A DNA stretch of 64,000 nucleotides from JBMOMT01 sp049324835 (GCA_049324835.1 JBMOMT010000064.1:150291-214290), one strand, 5' to 3'; counted from the first letter of the stretch, positions 8,720 through 17,424 are shown. Numbers and translations are program-made. The notes: a model not told the origin generated them from the letters alone.

Positions 8720-10522
8720 ATGAATCATATTATCAGACTCGCCTCGTTTGTGAAACCCTATTGGCGGCGCGCCGTGGTGTCGCTGGTGCTGTTGACGGCC
8801 ATCGTATTCATGGATCTGGCCATCCCCCGCCTGATCCAACGCATCATCGACCAGGGCATCGCCGCCCACGACCAAGCCATCGTGCTCCAGACCTCGTTGT
8901 GGATGCTGGGCATCTCGGCGTTGAGCACAGTTTTCGCCGTGGGCAACAACGTCTTTTCCGTGCAGGTGGGCGAAAGTGTGGCCCGCGATCTGCGCGAGGT
9001 CCTGTTCGTAAAAATCCAGACCTTTTCCTACGGCAATCTCGACCACCAGAAAACCGGCCAGTTGATGGTCCGCCTCAGCAGCGACACCAGCGCCCTGCAA
9101 CGCCTGACCCAGATCTCGTTACGCATTGGCACCCGCGCCCCGCTGATGATGATCGGCAGCCTGATCCTGATGATCAAGACCGCCCCCAGCCTGGCGTTGA
9201 CCATGTTGCCCCTGCTGCTGGTGACGATGGGCGGCGTGGTGTTCTTTACCGTCAAAATGGAGCCCTTTTTCCGCTCGGTGCAACAACGGCTGGACCGGCT
9301 CAACAACGTCTTGCAGGAAAACATCGCCGGGGTGCGCCTGGTCAAGGCCTTTGTCCGCGCCGGGCACGAGGGCACTCGCTTTGAGCTGGCCAACGAAGCC
9401 CTCACCGACCATTCGGTGCAGGTGATGCGTTTTATGGCCACCATGTCGCCAGCGCTGACGACCTTTGTCAACATCGGCATGGTCGTCGTCATCTGGGCCG
9501 GCGGCGCCCAGGCGGTGCGCGGCGAGCTGTCGGTGGGGCAGATCGTGGCCTTTACCAACTATTTGCTCACGACCATGACGCCGCTGATCATGATGACCCG
9601 CCTGGCCAACGTCTGGGCCAACGGCATCGCCTCGGCGCGGCGCGTCAACGAGGTGCTGGACACCATTCCTGAAGTCCAGGACCTGCCCGGCGCGCCGACC
9701 CTGCCCGACGCGGCCCGGCCGCGGGTCGTCTTTGAGAACGTCAGCTTTCAGTACAACGGCAGCGGCAACGAGGCAGTGCTGGAGGGCATCGATCTGACCG
9801 CCGAGCCGGGCCAGACGGTCGCCATTCTGGGCGCCACCGGCGCCGGCAAATCGACGCTCATCAACCTCATCCCACGCTTTTACGACGTGGCCAGCGGGCG
9901 GGTGCTGATCGACGGCAGCGATATCCGCCACGTCCGGCAGGATTCGCTGCTGGCCCAGGTGGGCCTGGTGCCCCAGGAGACGATCCTCTTTTCCGGGTCG
10001 GTACGCGACAACATCCGCTACGGCCGTCCGGAGGCCAGCGACGAGGAGATCATCGCCGTCGCCCAGGCCGCCCAGGCCCACGACTTTATCCTGGAGCTGC
10101 CCCACGGTTACGATACCCACGTCGAGGAGCGCGGCGTCAACCTGTCGGGCGGGCAAAAGCAACGGCTGGCCATCGCCCGGGCGTTACTCACCCGGCCCAA
10201 GATCCTGATCCTGGACGACAGCACCAGCTCGGTGGACGTGGAAACCGAGACCAGGCTCCAGGATGCGTTGGAGGCGCTGCGGCGCGATCAGACCACTCCT
10301 TCGACCCTGCCCAGGACAAGTTTTGTCGTGGCCCAACGCATCAGCACCGTGCTCAAGGCCGACAAGATCGTCGTCCTCGACCGGGGACGCATCGCCGCCC
10401 AGGGCACCCACCAGGAGTTGATGCAGTCCAGCCCCATCTACCAGGAAATTTACGATTCACAACTGGGCAACGGCGCGCACCTGGACAAAGCAGTGACAGG
10501 CGACGAGGAGGCGTGGGCATGA
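8720..10522 (+). CDS. ABC exporter half-transporter, subunit with the degenerate ATP site
   Basis: A 600-residue fused membrane/ATPase half-transporter: about six transmembrane helices in residues 15-310, then an ATPase domain. Walker A is GATGAGKST and the signature NLSGGQKQR is canonical, but the residue after Walker B is Asp (ILILDDSTSSVD) instead of Glu, and the switch His is Gln (VVAQRIST). The next gene has the canonical residues, so this is the non-catalytic partner of a heterodimeric exporter. The start is uncertain: ATG 8720 or GTG 8708, neither with a good ribosome site. The stop overlaps the next start. Confidence 0.9.
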   Translation: MNHIIRLASFVKPYWRRAVVSLVLLTAIVFMDLAIPRLIQRIIDQGIAAHDQAIVLQTSLWMLGISALSTVFAVGNNVFSVQVGESVARDLREVLFVKIQTFSYGNLDHQKTGQLMVRLSSDTSALQRLTQISLRIGTRAPLMMIGSLILMIKTAPSLALTMLPLLLVTMGGVVFFTVKMEPFFRSVQQRLDRLNNVLQENIAGVRLVKAFVRAGHEGTRFELANEALTDHSVQVMRFMATMSPALTTFVNIGMVVVIWAGGAQAVRGELSVGQIVAFTNYLLTTMTPLIMMTRLANVWANGIASARRVNEVLDTIPEVQDLPGAPTLPDAARPRVVFENVSFQYNGSGNEAVLEGIDLTAEPGQTVAILGATGAGKSTLINLIPRFYDVASGRVLIDGSDIRHVRQDSLLAQVGLVPQETILFSGSVRDNIRYGRPEASDEEIIAVAQAAQAHDFILELPHGYDTHVEERGVNLSGGQKQRLAIARALLTRPKILILDDSTSSVDVETETRLQDALEALRRDQTTPSTLPRTSFVVAQRISTVLKADKIVVLDRGRIAAQGTHQELMQSSPIYQEIYDSQLGNGAHLDKAVTGDEEAWA

Positions 10523-12351
10523 GCTACCAACCCTCAGACCAGAGCCGCAGTGACATTCGCCAGGTGCTGGGCCATCGCCGACCGGGCAATCCGGGCAAAA
10601 TCGAAAAGGCCAGAAACCCCAGACGCACGCTGGCCCGCCTGCTGCCCTATCTCGGCGCCTTCAAAGCGGCCTTGGGCCTGGTGTTCGTCCTGGTGATCCT
10701 TTACACGCTGCTGGGCTTAATCGGCCCCTATCTGATGGGCGTGGCCATCGACCGTTTCATCAGCACCAAACAACTGGGCGGCCTGCCGCCGCTGGCGCTG
10801 TGGATGCTGGTCGCCTACCTGCTGACCAATCTCTTTCAGGCCGCCGCCGACTGGATCATGGCCGATGTCTCGCAGCGGGCGCTCAAAGAGATGCGCCGCG
10901 AGCTGTTCGAGCATCTACAAAGCCTGTCGCTCAGCTTTTTCGACCGCAACCCGGCCGGCGAGCTGATGAGCCGCCTGACCAACGACATCGACGCCATCAA
11001 CCAGGCCGTGTCGCAGAACGTCACCTCGCTGTTTGCCAGTGTGCTGTCGATGGCCGGCATTCTGGCGGCCATGTTTGTGCTCAACGTGTGGCTGGCGCTG
11101 GCTTCGCTGCTGGTGATGCCGATCATGTTCTGGTTTACCAATTTCGTGGCCCGCTACACGCGTCGAGGCTTTCGGCGGCTGCAAAAACATCTGGGTGAAC
11201 TGAACAGCGTGATGGAGGAATCGATCAGCGGCCAGAAGGTGGTCAAGGCCTTTCGCCGCAACGAGTCGGCCATGGAGAGCTTCCGCCGCCAAAACAAAGA
11301 AGTCTTCCGGGCAGGGGTCTATGCCAACAGTTACGCCCTGTTGCTGATGCCGATCACCAACGTGCTGGGCAACTTTTTCGTCATCGTGCTGGCCGGCTTT
11401 GGCGGCTGGCTGGCGCTGCAAGGGCTGGTGAGCGTGGGCATCATCGCCACGTTTATCAGCTACGGCCAGCGATTCATCCAGCCGTTGCGCCAACTGGCCA
11501 ACATGTACAACTCGATCCAGGCGGCGCTGGCCGGCGCCGAGCGAGTGTTCGATATTCTCGACACGCAACCCGAGGTGTTGGACGCGCCCGACGCCGCGCC
11601 GCTGGAGACGTTGCAGGGCGATGTGCGCTTTGAGGCGGTGAATTTCGGCTACCGGCCCGACACGCCGGTCATCAAGGGCATGAGCCTGGAGGCTCGCGCC
11701 GGGCAGACGGTCGCCCTGGTGGGGCCGACCGGGGCGGGCAAGACGACGATCATCAACCTGCTGACCCGCTTTTACGAGGTGGATGGCGGGCGCATCACCA
11801 TCGACGGCGCGGACATTCGCCAGCTCAAAAAGGCCGATCTGCGCCGCCAGCTCGGCCTGGTCTTGCAGGACACCTTTTTGTTTTCCGACTCGGTGCTGGA
11901 GAATATCCGCTACGGGCGGCTGGACGCCAGCGACCAGGAGTGTATCCAGGCCGCCCGCCTGGCCGACGCCGACCATTTCATTCGCCAGTTGCCTCAGGGC
12001 TACCAGACCCAGCTCTCGGAACGGGCCAGCAACCTGAGCCAGGGCCAGCGGCAGCTTTTGGCCATCGCCCGCGCCATCCTGGCCGATCCCGGCATCCTGA
12101 TCCTGGACGAGGCCACCAGCAGCGTGGACACCCGCACCGAGGCCCGCATCCAGAAATCGCTGTTACGCCTGATGGCCGGGCGAACCAGTTTCGTCATCGC
12201 CCACCGCCTGAGCACCATCCGCGACGCCGACCAGATCATGGTCATCGACAACGGCGAGATCGTCGAGCAGGGGACACACCAGGAATTGTTGGAGCGGCGG
12301 GGATTCTTTTATCACCTGTACGTCAGCCAGTTCAAAGGAAAGGCCTTATAA
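10519..12351 (+). CDS. ABC exporter half-transporter, catalytic subunit
   Basis: A 610-residue half-transporter with a membrane domain (roughly residues 45-330) and an ATPase domain with Walker A GPTGAGKTT, signature NLSQGQRQL, Walker B plus catalytic Glu ILILDEATSSVD, and switch His FVIAHRLST. The signature has Gln where the partner has Gly (LSQGQ versus LSGGQ). ATG 10519 overlaps the partner's stop (ATGA), with GAGGAGG 7 bases upstream, so the two are translationally coupled. Together they should make one heterodimeric multidrug- or lipid-type exporter in the cytoplasmic membrane, under the MarR regulator. Confidence 0.92.
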   Translation: MSYQPSDQSRSDIRQVLGHRRPGNPGKIEKARNPRRTLARLLPYLGAFKAALGLVFVLVILYTLLGLIGPYLMGVAIDRFISTKQLGGLPPLALWMLVAYLLTNLFQAAADWIMADVSQRALKEMRRELFEHLQSLSLSFFDRNPAGELMSRLTNDIDAINQAVSQNVTSLFASVLSMAGILAAMFVLNVWLALASLLVMPIMFWFTNFVARYTRRGFRRLQKHLGELNSVMEESISGQKVVKAFRRNESAMESFRRQNKEVFRAGVYANSYALLLMPITNVLGNFFVIVLAGFGGWLALQGLVSVGIIATFISYGQRFIQPLRQLANMYNSIQAALAGAERVFDILDTQPEVLDAPDAAPLETLQGDVRFEAVNFGYRPDTPVIKGMSLEARAGQTVALVGPTGAGKTTIINLLTRFYEVDGGRITIDGADIRQLKKADLRRQLGLVLQDTFLFSDSVLENIRYGRLDASDQECIQAARLADADHFIRQLPQGYQTQLSERASNLSQGQRQLLAIARAILADPGILILDEATSSVDTRTEARIQKSLLRLMAGRTSFVIAHRLSTIRDADQIMVIDNGEIVEQGTHQELLERRGFFYHLYVSQFKGKAL

Positions 12352-12389
12352 ATCCACCAAGGACCTGTAAAAGAATAACTTCCGTCCCT

Positions 12390-12465
12390 GTCATTCTGAG
12401 CGCCTACAAGGGCGCGAAGAATCCCGTTTGAGTAGAACGAGACCCTTCGCTTTGCTCAGGGTGAC
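12390..12465. repeat. Intergenic inverted repeat
   Basis: GTCATTCTGAGC (12390-12401) and GCTCAGGGTGAC (12454-12465) are imperfect inverted arms enclosing 52 bases. It resembles dispersed TCATTCTGAG...CTCAGGGTGAC extragenic repeats common in several phyla. It lies just after the ABC operon and could act as its transcript end. No gene is seen in 12352-12674. Confidence 0.5.
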
Positions 12466-12505
12466 GCGGGAATTTGTATTTTTACGGATCCTAACCTGCA
12501 GAGAG

Positions 12506-12596
12506 CCTCCCGCAGGTTCAGTCAGGGTGAGCCGCATCCCAAGCAGGGTCGCCAAACAGAGGAAGGCAACTTGGGCGCACCGAAACCTGCGGGAGG
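12506..12596. repeat. Second intergenic inverted repeat with CTCCCGCAGG arms
   Basis: CCTCCCGCAGGTT (12506-12518) is matched exactly in reverse by AACCTGCGGGAGG (12584-12596), with 65 bases between. The arm shares the core CTCCCGCAGG with the terminal inverted repeats of the MITE at 28443-28581, but the interior is different. Confidence 0.5.
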
Positions 12597-12636
12597 ATAA
12601 AAACCCAAATGAAATGCACTCACTGCGGACTGAGGT

Positions 12637-12665
12637 TTGACACCCTTCAGGGTCTGTGTTATACT
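12637..12665 (+). promoter_or_regulatory. Promoter of tRNA-Lys
   Basis: TTGACA (12637-12642), 17 bases, TATACT (12660-12665), ending 9 bases before the tRNA 5' end. Confidence 0.75.
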
Positions 12666-12674
12666 TGAAAGCGT

Positions 12675-12748
12675 GGGCCGTTAGCTCAGCCAGGCAGAGC
12701 AACTGCCTTTTAAGCAGTGGGTCGCAGGTTCGAATCCTGCACGGCTCA
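12675..12748 (+). tRNA. tRNA-Lys (anticodon UUU)
   Basis: The 74-base cloverleaf closes: acceptor arms GGGCCGT and ACGGCTC pair (one G-U), the D arm contains TAGCTCAG, the anticodon stem ACTGC/GCAGT holds the loop CTTTTAA with anticodon TTT at 12709-12711, and the T arm is GCAGGTTCGAATCCTGC. The discriminator is A and no CCA is encoded. Confidence 0.97.
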
Positions 12749-12777
12749 CTTGGAGGCGGGTTCCGCTGACAAGTAAG

Positions 12778-12812
12778 AACTCCCACCTTCCAAAGGTGGG
12801 AGTTTCCGTTTT
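12778..12812 (+). terminator. Terminator after tRNA-Lys
   Basis: Perfect 12-base stem AACTCCCACCTT / AAGGTGGGAGTT with a 3-base loop (12778-12804), followed by TCCGTTTTG, 29 bases after the tRNA. Confidence 0.8.
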
Positions 12813-13044
12813 GTGCCAAGAGATCATCCCAGTCAAGGATGCTGCGAGGAAATACGGCATTCCCGTCGAGGCGTTAACACGACTGGTGCACGATGGTATT
12901 ATCAAACTGGCTCGCATTTGGCAGAGAGGCGGTGTAATCACCGTTTCGGCGCCCCCCCCGACGACCGCCTGGCTCAACGCGCTGCTCGTGGCGCTGTCGC
13001 ATCATCACTCACCCGACGAAGAGCAGGCTCTCTACCAGATTTGA
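12796..13044 (+). CDS. Small possible helix-turn-helix protein, uncertain
   Basis: An 82-codon frame beginning with GTG inside the tRNA terminator, or TTG at 12811. The stretch IPVKDAARKYGIPVEALTRL looks like an excisionase/MerR-like helix-turn-helix reading head, and it continues LVHDGIIKLARI, which fits a short DNA-binding fold. No ribosome site is visible and both starts are poor, so it may be a remnant of a mobile element inserted beside the tRNA gene rather than a functional gene. It is the only candidate in 12749-13097. Confidence 0.3.
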   Translation: MGVSVLCQEIIPVKDAARKYGIPVEALTRLVHDGIIKLARIWQRGGVITVSAPPPTTAWLNALLVALSHHHSPDEEQALYQI

Positions 13045-13082
13045 CATCCACTCGATTTCGGGTATAATATCGCCAATCGATA
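13041..13082 (+). promoter_or_regulatory. Promoter and possible operator of the padR-MFS operon
   Basis: TTGACA (13041-13046), 16 bases, TATAAT (13063-13068). The inverted repeat TATCG-ccaat-CGATA (13068-13082) begins at the last base of the -10 box and would cover the start point, a good place for autorepression by the PadR protein. Confidence 0.65.
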
Positions 13083-13097
13083 ACGGGAGGCAATAAT

Positions 13098-13400
13098 ATG
13101 ATGTTGCGTGAATTCTTTTTGGGGTTTATCAAGATCCACATCCTGCACCACGCCGCCGAGGAGCCGGTCTATGGGCTGGAGTTGATCGAGGAGCTGGCCC
13201 GCCACGGCTACGACCTGAGTCCAGGCACGCTCTACCCCACCCTGCACCGCCTCCACACGCAGGGCTACCTGGCCAACGAGAGCCGCACCGTCGGCGGGCG
13301 GCGGCGCAAATACTATGCCATCACCGACAAGGGCCGGGCCGCCCTGGCCGAAGCCCGGCTCAAGATCGCCGAGCTGGTCGGCGAAGTGCTGGAGGGGTGA
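13098..13400 (+). CDS. PadR-family transcriptional regulator
   Basis: A 100-residue winged-helix protein of the PadR type. The family hallmarks are visible: HILHHAAEEPVYGLELIEEL, then the recognition stretch DLSPGTLYPTLHRLHTQGYL, then a wing RTVGGRRRKYYAITDKGRAA. GGGAGG is 7 bases before ATG 13098; a second ATG follows at once. It lies 1 base before an MFS transporter gene and most likely represses that operon. The inducer is unknown. Confidence 0.9.
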   Translation: MMLREFFLGFIKIHILHHAAEEPVYGLELIEELARHGYDLSPGTLYPTLHRLHTQGYLANESRTVGGRRRKYYAITDKGRAALAEARLKIAELVGEVLEG

Positions 13401-13401
13401 C

Positions 13402-14631
13402 GTGGAACGCTACGAACGCAAGATCAAGGCCGGCTGGCGCTCGCTGCCACGCAACGTCTGGGCGGTCAGCCTGACCAGCTTTTTCATGGATATCTCTAGC
13501 GAGATGGTGGTCAACATCCTGCCCCTGTTCCTGAGCAACGTGCTGGGCGTGGGCGCGGGTCTCATCGGCCTGATCGAGGGCATCGCCGAGGCGACGGCCA
13601 GCCTGCTCAAGGTCTTTTCCGGCTGGTTGTCGGATCGTTTGGGGGCGCGCAAGTGGCCGGCGGTGGCCGGTTATGCCATCTCGGCGCTGAGCAAACCTTT
13701 TTTCTACTTTGCCAACGTCTGGACGACGGTGGCCGCCGTGCGCTGGGCCGACCGGGTGGGCAAGGGGGTGCGCACCGCGCCCCGCGACGCGCTGGTGGCC
13801 GACAGCATCGACGAGAGCCAGCGCGGGCTGGCCTTTGGTTTTCACCGCGCGGCCGACACAGGCGGCGCGGTGGTGGGCCTGCTGATCGCCCTGGGTGTGG
13901 TCTGGGCGGCCCAGTCGGCCGCGGTGGAGCTGGGGCGAGGTGCTTTTCAGGTCGTCGTGCTGGTCAGCCTGATTCCAGCAGCGCTGGCCGTGATCTCGCT
14001 GGCCGTGGGCGCGAAGGAGGTGCCCGTCAGCGGCAGGCGTGAGCGGCCGACCATCACCTTCCGCGGGCTGGGCCGGCCGTTCCTGGTGTTTATGCTCATC
14101 GTCGGCCTGTTCGACCTGGGTAACTCGTCGGATGCCTTTCTGGTACTGCGCGCCCAGGAGCGGGGGTTGAGCGTGGTGGGCATCCTGGGCATGTTGATCA
14201 CCTTCAACCTGGTCTACAGCCTGGTCTCCACGCCCGCCGGCTCGCTGTCCGACCGGGTGGGGCGGCGGGTGGTCATCGTTGGCGGCTGGCTGGCCTACGC
14301 GGCCCTCTACCTGGGCTTTGGCCTGGCCGGCGCGGGTTGGCAGATGTGGCTGCTGTACGCGCTGTACGGCGTGTACTATGGCCTGGCCTACGGCACGGCC
14401 AAGGCCCTGGTGGCCGATCTGGTGCCGGCCGGGCTGCGCGGCACGGCCTACGGCACCTACAACGCCACCCTGGGCCTGATCGATTTTCCGGCGTCGCTCA
14501 TCGCCGGGCTGCTGTGGCAAAAGGTCGCCCCGTCGGCGCCTTTCTTTTTCGGCGCAGCGCTGGCTCTGGCCGCCGCTGTGTTGATGCTGCTGTGGAAACC
14601 GCCCGTTGGGACGCAGATAACCTCGTCGTAG
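13402..14631 (+). CDS. MFS transporter
   Basis: A 409-residue major facilitator with about twelve membrane segments and the family loop motif GWLSDRLGARKWPA between helices 2 and 3, repeated as GSLSDRVGRRVVIV in the second half. GTG 13402 is chosen because GGAGGGG ends 4 bases upstream and the gene begins right after the padR stop; the longer frame from 13315 lies inside padR. Regulation by the PadR protein and the absence of catabolic neighbours suggest drug or metabolite efflux. The remainder of the gap to 14821 contains only a 7-base stem (14655-14674) without a T tract. Confidence 0.85.
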   Translation: MERYERKIKAGWRSLPRNVWAVSLTSFFMDISSEMVVNILPLFLSNVLGVGAGLIGLIEGIAEATASLLKVFSGWLSDRLGARKWPAVAGYAISALSKPFFYFANVWTTVAAVRWADRVGKGVRTAPRDALVADSIDESQRGLAFGFHRAADTGGAVVGLLIALGVVWAAQSAAVELGRGAFQVVVLVSLIPAALAVISLAVGAKEVPVSGRRERPTITFRGLGRPFLVFMLIVGLFDLGNSSDAFLVLRAQERGLSVVGILGMLITFNLVYSLVSTPAGSLSDRVGRRVVIVGGWLAYAALYLGFGLAGAGWQMWLLYALYGVYYGLAYGTAKALVADLVPAGLRGTAYGTYNATLGLIDFPASLIAGLLWQKVAPSAPFFFGAALALAAAVLMLLWKPPVGTQITSS

Positions 14632-14820
14632 ACGTTATCCACTGGGCGTGCAGGGTCCGGCCCTGCTGCCGGACACGGTTCAGATCAGCCCGGCCCGGAT
14701 TCCGATAAACAGCCGGAACAGACGAAAAGCGCGTTCCCCGGAGCCTGGTCGACAATCCACGTTCCAACAAGCCGCTTCCAGGCTTTCCGGGCTCGTCGAG
14801 CGCAGCCGGACCTGCCAGCC

Positions 14821-15087
14821 CTATTCCATGCCCGCCTCGCGCAGAGCGCCCACCAGGCTGTTCTTACTCGGCGCCAGCCCCACGAACTTGACCAGGTCGC
14901 CGATGACCATCGCCGGGGCGTTGGTGATGGCATATTCCTCCCACTCGGGGTCGCCCGGCCCGGTGTGATAGACGATCTCGACCTGGTCGCCATAGTCGGC
15001 CTCGATCTCTTTCAACAGCCGCTTGACCGCCACGCCGCCAGAGCAGGGCGGGATCGACACAAAGGCTTCGATCCTTACTTTAGACAT
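14821..15087 (-). CDS. Mini-thioredoxin with a single active-site Cys (fourth of the cluster)
   Basis: An 88-residue thioredoxin-fold protein. The active-site loop reads SIPPCSGGVAV, so the second Cys of CxxC is replaced by Gly, while the downstream cis-Pro region NAPAMVIGDLVKFVG is kept. The start is ATG 15087, with AAGGTGG upstream, overlapping the preceding gene by 13 bases. It is the last gene of the ArsR/permease operon. A monothiol form may bind metal or act as a reductant rather than exchange a disulfide; this is inference. Confidence 0.7.
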   Translation of the reverse strand: MSKVRIEAFVSIPPCSGGVAVKRLLKEIEADYGDQVEIVYHTGPGDPEWEEYAITNAPAMVIGDLVKFVGLAPSKNSLVGALREAGME

Positions 15088-15344
15088 AGTCCACCTTCCC
15101 GCAGTGCATTGTTCAGTGTTGCTTCGCTGGGGCACATGCCCTCGATGCGGATGGAACCGTTCACGACGGCGGCCGGCACGCAGAAAAGCCTGTACGCCTC
15201 GAACCTGGCCATGGCCTCCTGCCCCTGGAGCACCACCATCTCCAGTTCGCCCGGATACCTGGCCGCGACCTTTTCTGCCAGCTCGATGAGGGCGACGCAG
15301 CCCGGGCAGGGCGGATCACCCGTAAAGATCTCCAACTTGACCAT
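15075..15344 (-). CDS. Mini-thioredoxin, CPGC active site
   Basis: An 89-residue glutaredoxin/thioredoxin-like protein with the redox motif GDPPCPGCVAL near the N terminus and a cis-Pro segment CVPAAVVNGSIRIEG. Start ATG 15344 is preferred to TTG 15350 because GGGAGG then sits 6 bases upstream. It is third of four consecutive small thioredoxin-fold genes downstream of a DUF318 permease; the stop lies inside the next gene. Confidence 0.75.
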   Translation of the reverse strand: MVKLEIFTGDPPCPGCVALIELAEKVAARYPGELEMVVLQGQEAMARFEAYRLFCVPAAVVNGSIRIEGMCPSEATLNNALREGGLCLK

Positions 15345-15346
15345 GC

Positions 15347-15604
15347 TCAACCTCCCAAATGCTTTTCGATGATGGGAGCGAGTTGGGACGCCGGCAGAAC
15401 CCTGCCTGTGGCCACCACCTCCTCGCCGACGACAATGACCGGCGTGATCATCAGCCCGTACTGCTGAGCCTCAGAACCCAGGGCGTCGAGATGCACCACT
15501 TTGATCTGCCCTGGAAACTGTTCCGCCGCCTTGAGCGCCTCACGCTCGGCCCGCTTGCAGTTGGCGCACGGCGGCGTGGTGCCAAAGACCTTGATCTGTA
15601 ACAA
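15347..15604 (-). CDS. Mini-thioredoxin, CANC active site
   Basis: An 85-residue thioredoxin-fold protein with active site TTPPCANCKRAE and cis-Pro region MITPVIVVGEEVVATGRV. The start is TTG 15604 with GGAG 7 bases before it; no ATG fits. It is followed after 2 bases by the next mini-thioredoxin. It could receive or deliver electrons for the permease substrate (for example reduction of a metalloid-thiol adduct). Confidence 0.75.
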   Translation of the reverse strand: MLQIKVFGTTPPCANCKRAEREALKAAEQFPGQIKVVHLDALGSEAQQYGLMITPVIVVGEEVVATGRVLPASQLAPIIEKHLGG

Positions 15605-15629
15605 ACCTCATCTCCTCTCTCCTGTTGGA

Positions 15630-15881
15630 TTACTCGACTTTTGACAGAGCGGTGGCGATCATGCTCGTAACCTCGGCCTTGGTCGGCACTCGCCCCGAGC
15701 TGACCACCTTTTCGTCGATGACCAGCGCTGGCGTGCTCACGATATCGTAGGCCACGATCTTTTTTATGTCGGTCACCTTGCTGAGCGTGGCCTCGACGCC
15801 CATTTCGACCAACGCCTCGCGCGCGATTTTTTCGAGCCGTTGACAGTTGGGGCAACCCGGCCCCAGCACCTTGATGTCCAT
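15630..15881 (-). CDS. Redox-active disulfide protein (mini-thioredoxin, CPNC)
   Basis: An 83-residue protein of the small thioredoxin family often found beside DUF318 permeases: MDIKVLGPGCPNCQRLEK, then cis-Pro loop VSTPALVIDEKVVSSGRVP. ATG 15881 follows GAGGAGG by 8 bases. It is the first of four tandem thioredoxin-fold genes behind the permease. The members differ clearly in sequence, so they are old paralogues, not a recent amplification. Confidence 0.8.
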   Translation of the reverse strand: MDIKVLGPGCPNCQRLEKIAREALVEMGVEATLSKVTDIKKIVAYDIVSTPALVIDEKVVSSGRVPTKAEVTSMIATALSKVE

Positions 15882-15945
15882 TGTGCCGTCCTCCTCTTGT
15901 TCTTTCCGAGATGTGATCGGCCATATCCGGCCAGCCAGATTCAAC

Positions 15946-17424
15946 TCAGGAGCGCGACCCTGCCTCCGCCGGCGCCACGACGCGGCGGGTGCGCCGCTCT
16001 ACCAGGGCCAGGCCCACGGCCAGCAGGGTGATAAAGCCCACCAGGTAGAGCGCAATCCCCCCCAGACTCGTCCCGTCCTTCCACATGCCATACAGCAAGC
16101 CGGCGATGGAGCTGAACAGCGCCACCCAGATCACGTACACCCACGCCTTGAGTCGGCCGATGACCACCGAGATCATCAGAATGCTCTGCAAACTCAGCTC
16201 CGGGTCGGCCATCAGGTAGGCCAGCAGCGGCCCGGGGTGCATGCCCAATCCCAGGAACATCTTGGCGATCGGCACCTCGACCAGCGTCGGAAAGTACATG
16301 AACACGCCAAAGGCCACCCCCGCCAGCGCGCCCAGGAGGTTGTTTCTCCCGGCCAGCGTCTGGATCCATTCCGGCTTGATGAGCTGGCGGATGATACCCA
16401 CACCAAAGACGCCGACGATCAGCAGTGGAAAGATCTGTTTGACAAAGCGCCAGGATTCCCACAGCCATTCCTGGACCTGGTGCGCCTCGAGGTGGCGCCG
16501 CGCCACGGCGCCCAGCGCCAGCAACGCTCCGGCCACGGCAAAGAACTTGCCGGGTAAACGCACCTCCAGGCCGGCGGCGGTGGCCTCCATGCCGGTCGCC
16601 GCCACGAGCAGCGTCAGAACGATCAGTCCCAGCGTCGCCCCCGTCCAGCGGTTAAAGCCCTCGTCCACGCGGTTCAGGCCGAACCAGGCGCTGAGGCCGA
16701 TCAGAATCAACAGACCGATCAGGATGACCCCCTGGACGCTGACCCCCTCCTCGCCCTTGCTGGCGTCAAAAGGCACCAGCCGGTCGAGAAAACCCTGGAA
16801 ACGCTCCACGCCGCCAGTTGGCAGCGTGACCTGGGCGTAGCTGTTGAGCAGCAGCGGCAGCTTGAGTGTGCCAAACAGCAACAACGCCACCAGCAGCAAC
16901 ACAAAGACCCAGTTCTGGGTGGGCACCTTGCCTTTGGCTGCAAAGGGATCGTTGGTCGCCTCGTCGTGGCGAGCGTCTTCCCGGCGAAAGATGAGGGCCA
17001 TGATCAGGCCGACGCCGATGCCAAAGGTCAACGATAGCACCAGCCGGGCGATGGCCAGGTCCATACCGATGGCCACGCCGGTGTAGGCCAGCGCCAGGAT
17101 GTTGGCCGCCGGAGCAAAGAACAAAAAAGTGATGGCCGGTCCCAGCCCGGCGCCCTTTTTGTAAATGCCGGCAAACAGCGGCACGATGGTACACGAGCAC
17201 ACCGCCAGGATAGAGCCGGCCGCCGCCGCCGCCGGGTACGAGACAACCTTGGGCGCCGTCCGGCCCAGGAAACGGGTGATGGCTTCCTTGGGGATCAGCG
17301 CCGCCAACGCGCCGGCGATGAAAAAGGCCGGCAGCAGGCAGAGCAAAACGTGAGCCGCCAGATAGGCCGCCAGGTTGCCCAGGCCGCCCTGTAGCAGCCG
17401 GATCAAGGACGATACGATGTCCAT
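15946..17424 (-). CDS. DUF318/ArsP-type permease
   Basis: A 492-residue integral membrane protein with about ten to twelve membrane segments in two repeats. The first half has the family motif AVCSCTIVPLFAGIYKKGAG and FFAPAANILALAYTG; the second half has the repeat GVFMYFPTLVEVPIAKMFL with PGPLLAYLMADPE. Cys residues in CSCT and nearby mini-thioredoxins fit a transporter for metal(loid)s or thiol-bound organoarsenicals, as known for ArsP. AAGGAGA precedes ATG 17424. It is second in the operon after the ArsR-type regulator, 76 bases away. Substrate is inferred from family only. Confidence 0.82.
   Translation of the reverse strand: MDIVSSLIRLLQGGLGNLAAYLAAHVLLCLLPAFFIAGALAALIPKEAITRFLGRTAPKVVSYPAAAAAGSILAVCSCTIVPLFAGIYKKGAGLGPAITFLFFAPAANILALAYTGVAIGMDLAIARLVLSLTFGIGVGLIMALIFRREDARHDEATNDPFAAKGKVPTQNWVFVLLLVALLLFGTLKLPLLLNSYAQVTLPTGGVERFQGFLDRLVPFDASKGEEGVSVQGVILIGLLILIGLSAWFGLNRVDEGFNRWTGATLGLIVLTLLVAATGMEATAAGLEVRLPGKFFAVAGALLALGAVARRHLEAHQVQEWLWESWRFVKQIFPLLIVGVFGVGIIRQLIKPEWIQTLAGRNNLLGALAGVAFGVFMYFPTLVEVPIAKMFLGLGMHPGPLLAYLMADPELSLQSILMISVVIGRLKAWVYVIWVALFSSIAGLLYGMWKDGTSLGGIALYLVGFITLLAVGLALVERRTRRVVAPAEAGSRS

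Noticed and set aside
12391..12977. Minus-strand frames encoding AGFEPATHCLKGSC
   Set aside because: This is the well-known false protein produced by reading a tRNA gene in antisense; it covers tRNA-Lys.
14632..14820. Terminator or small gene between the MFS gene and the mini-thioredoxins
   Set aside because: Only a 7-base stem at 14655-14674 without a T tract is present, and no frame with a ribosome site.
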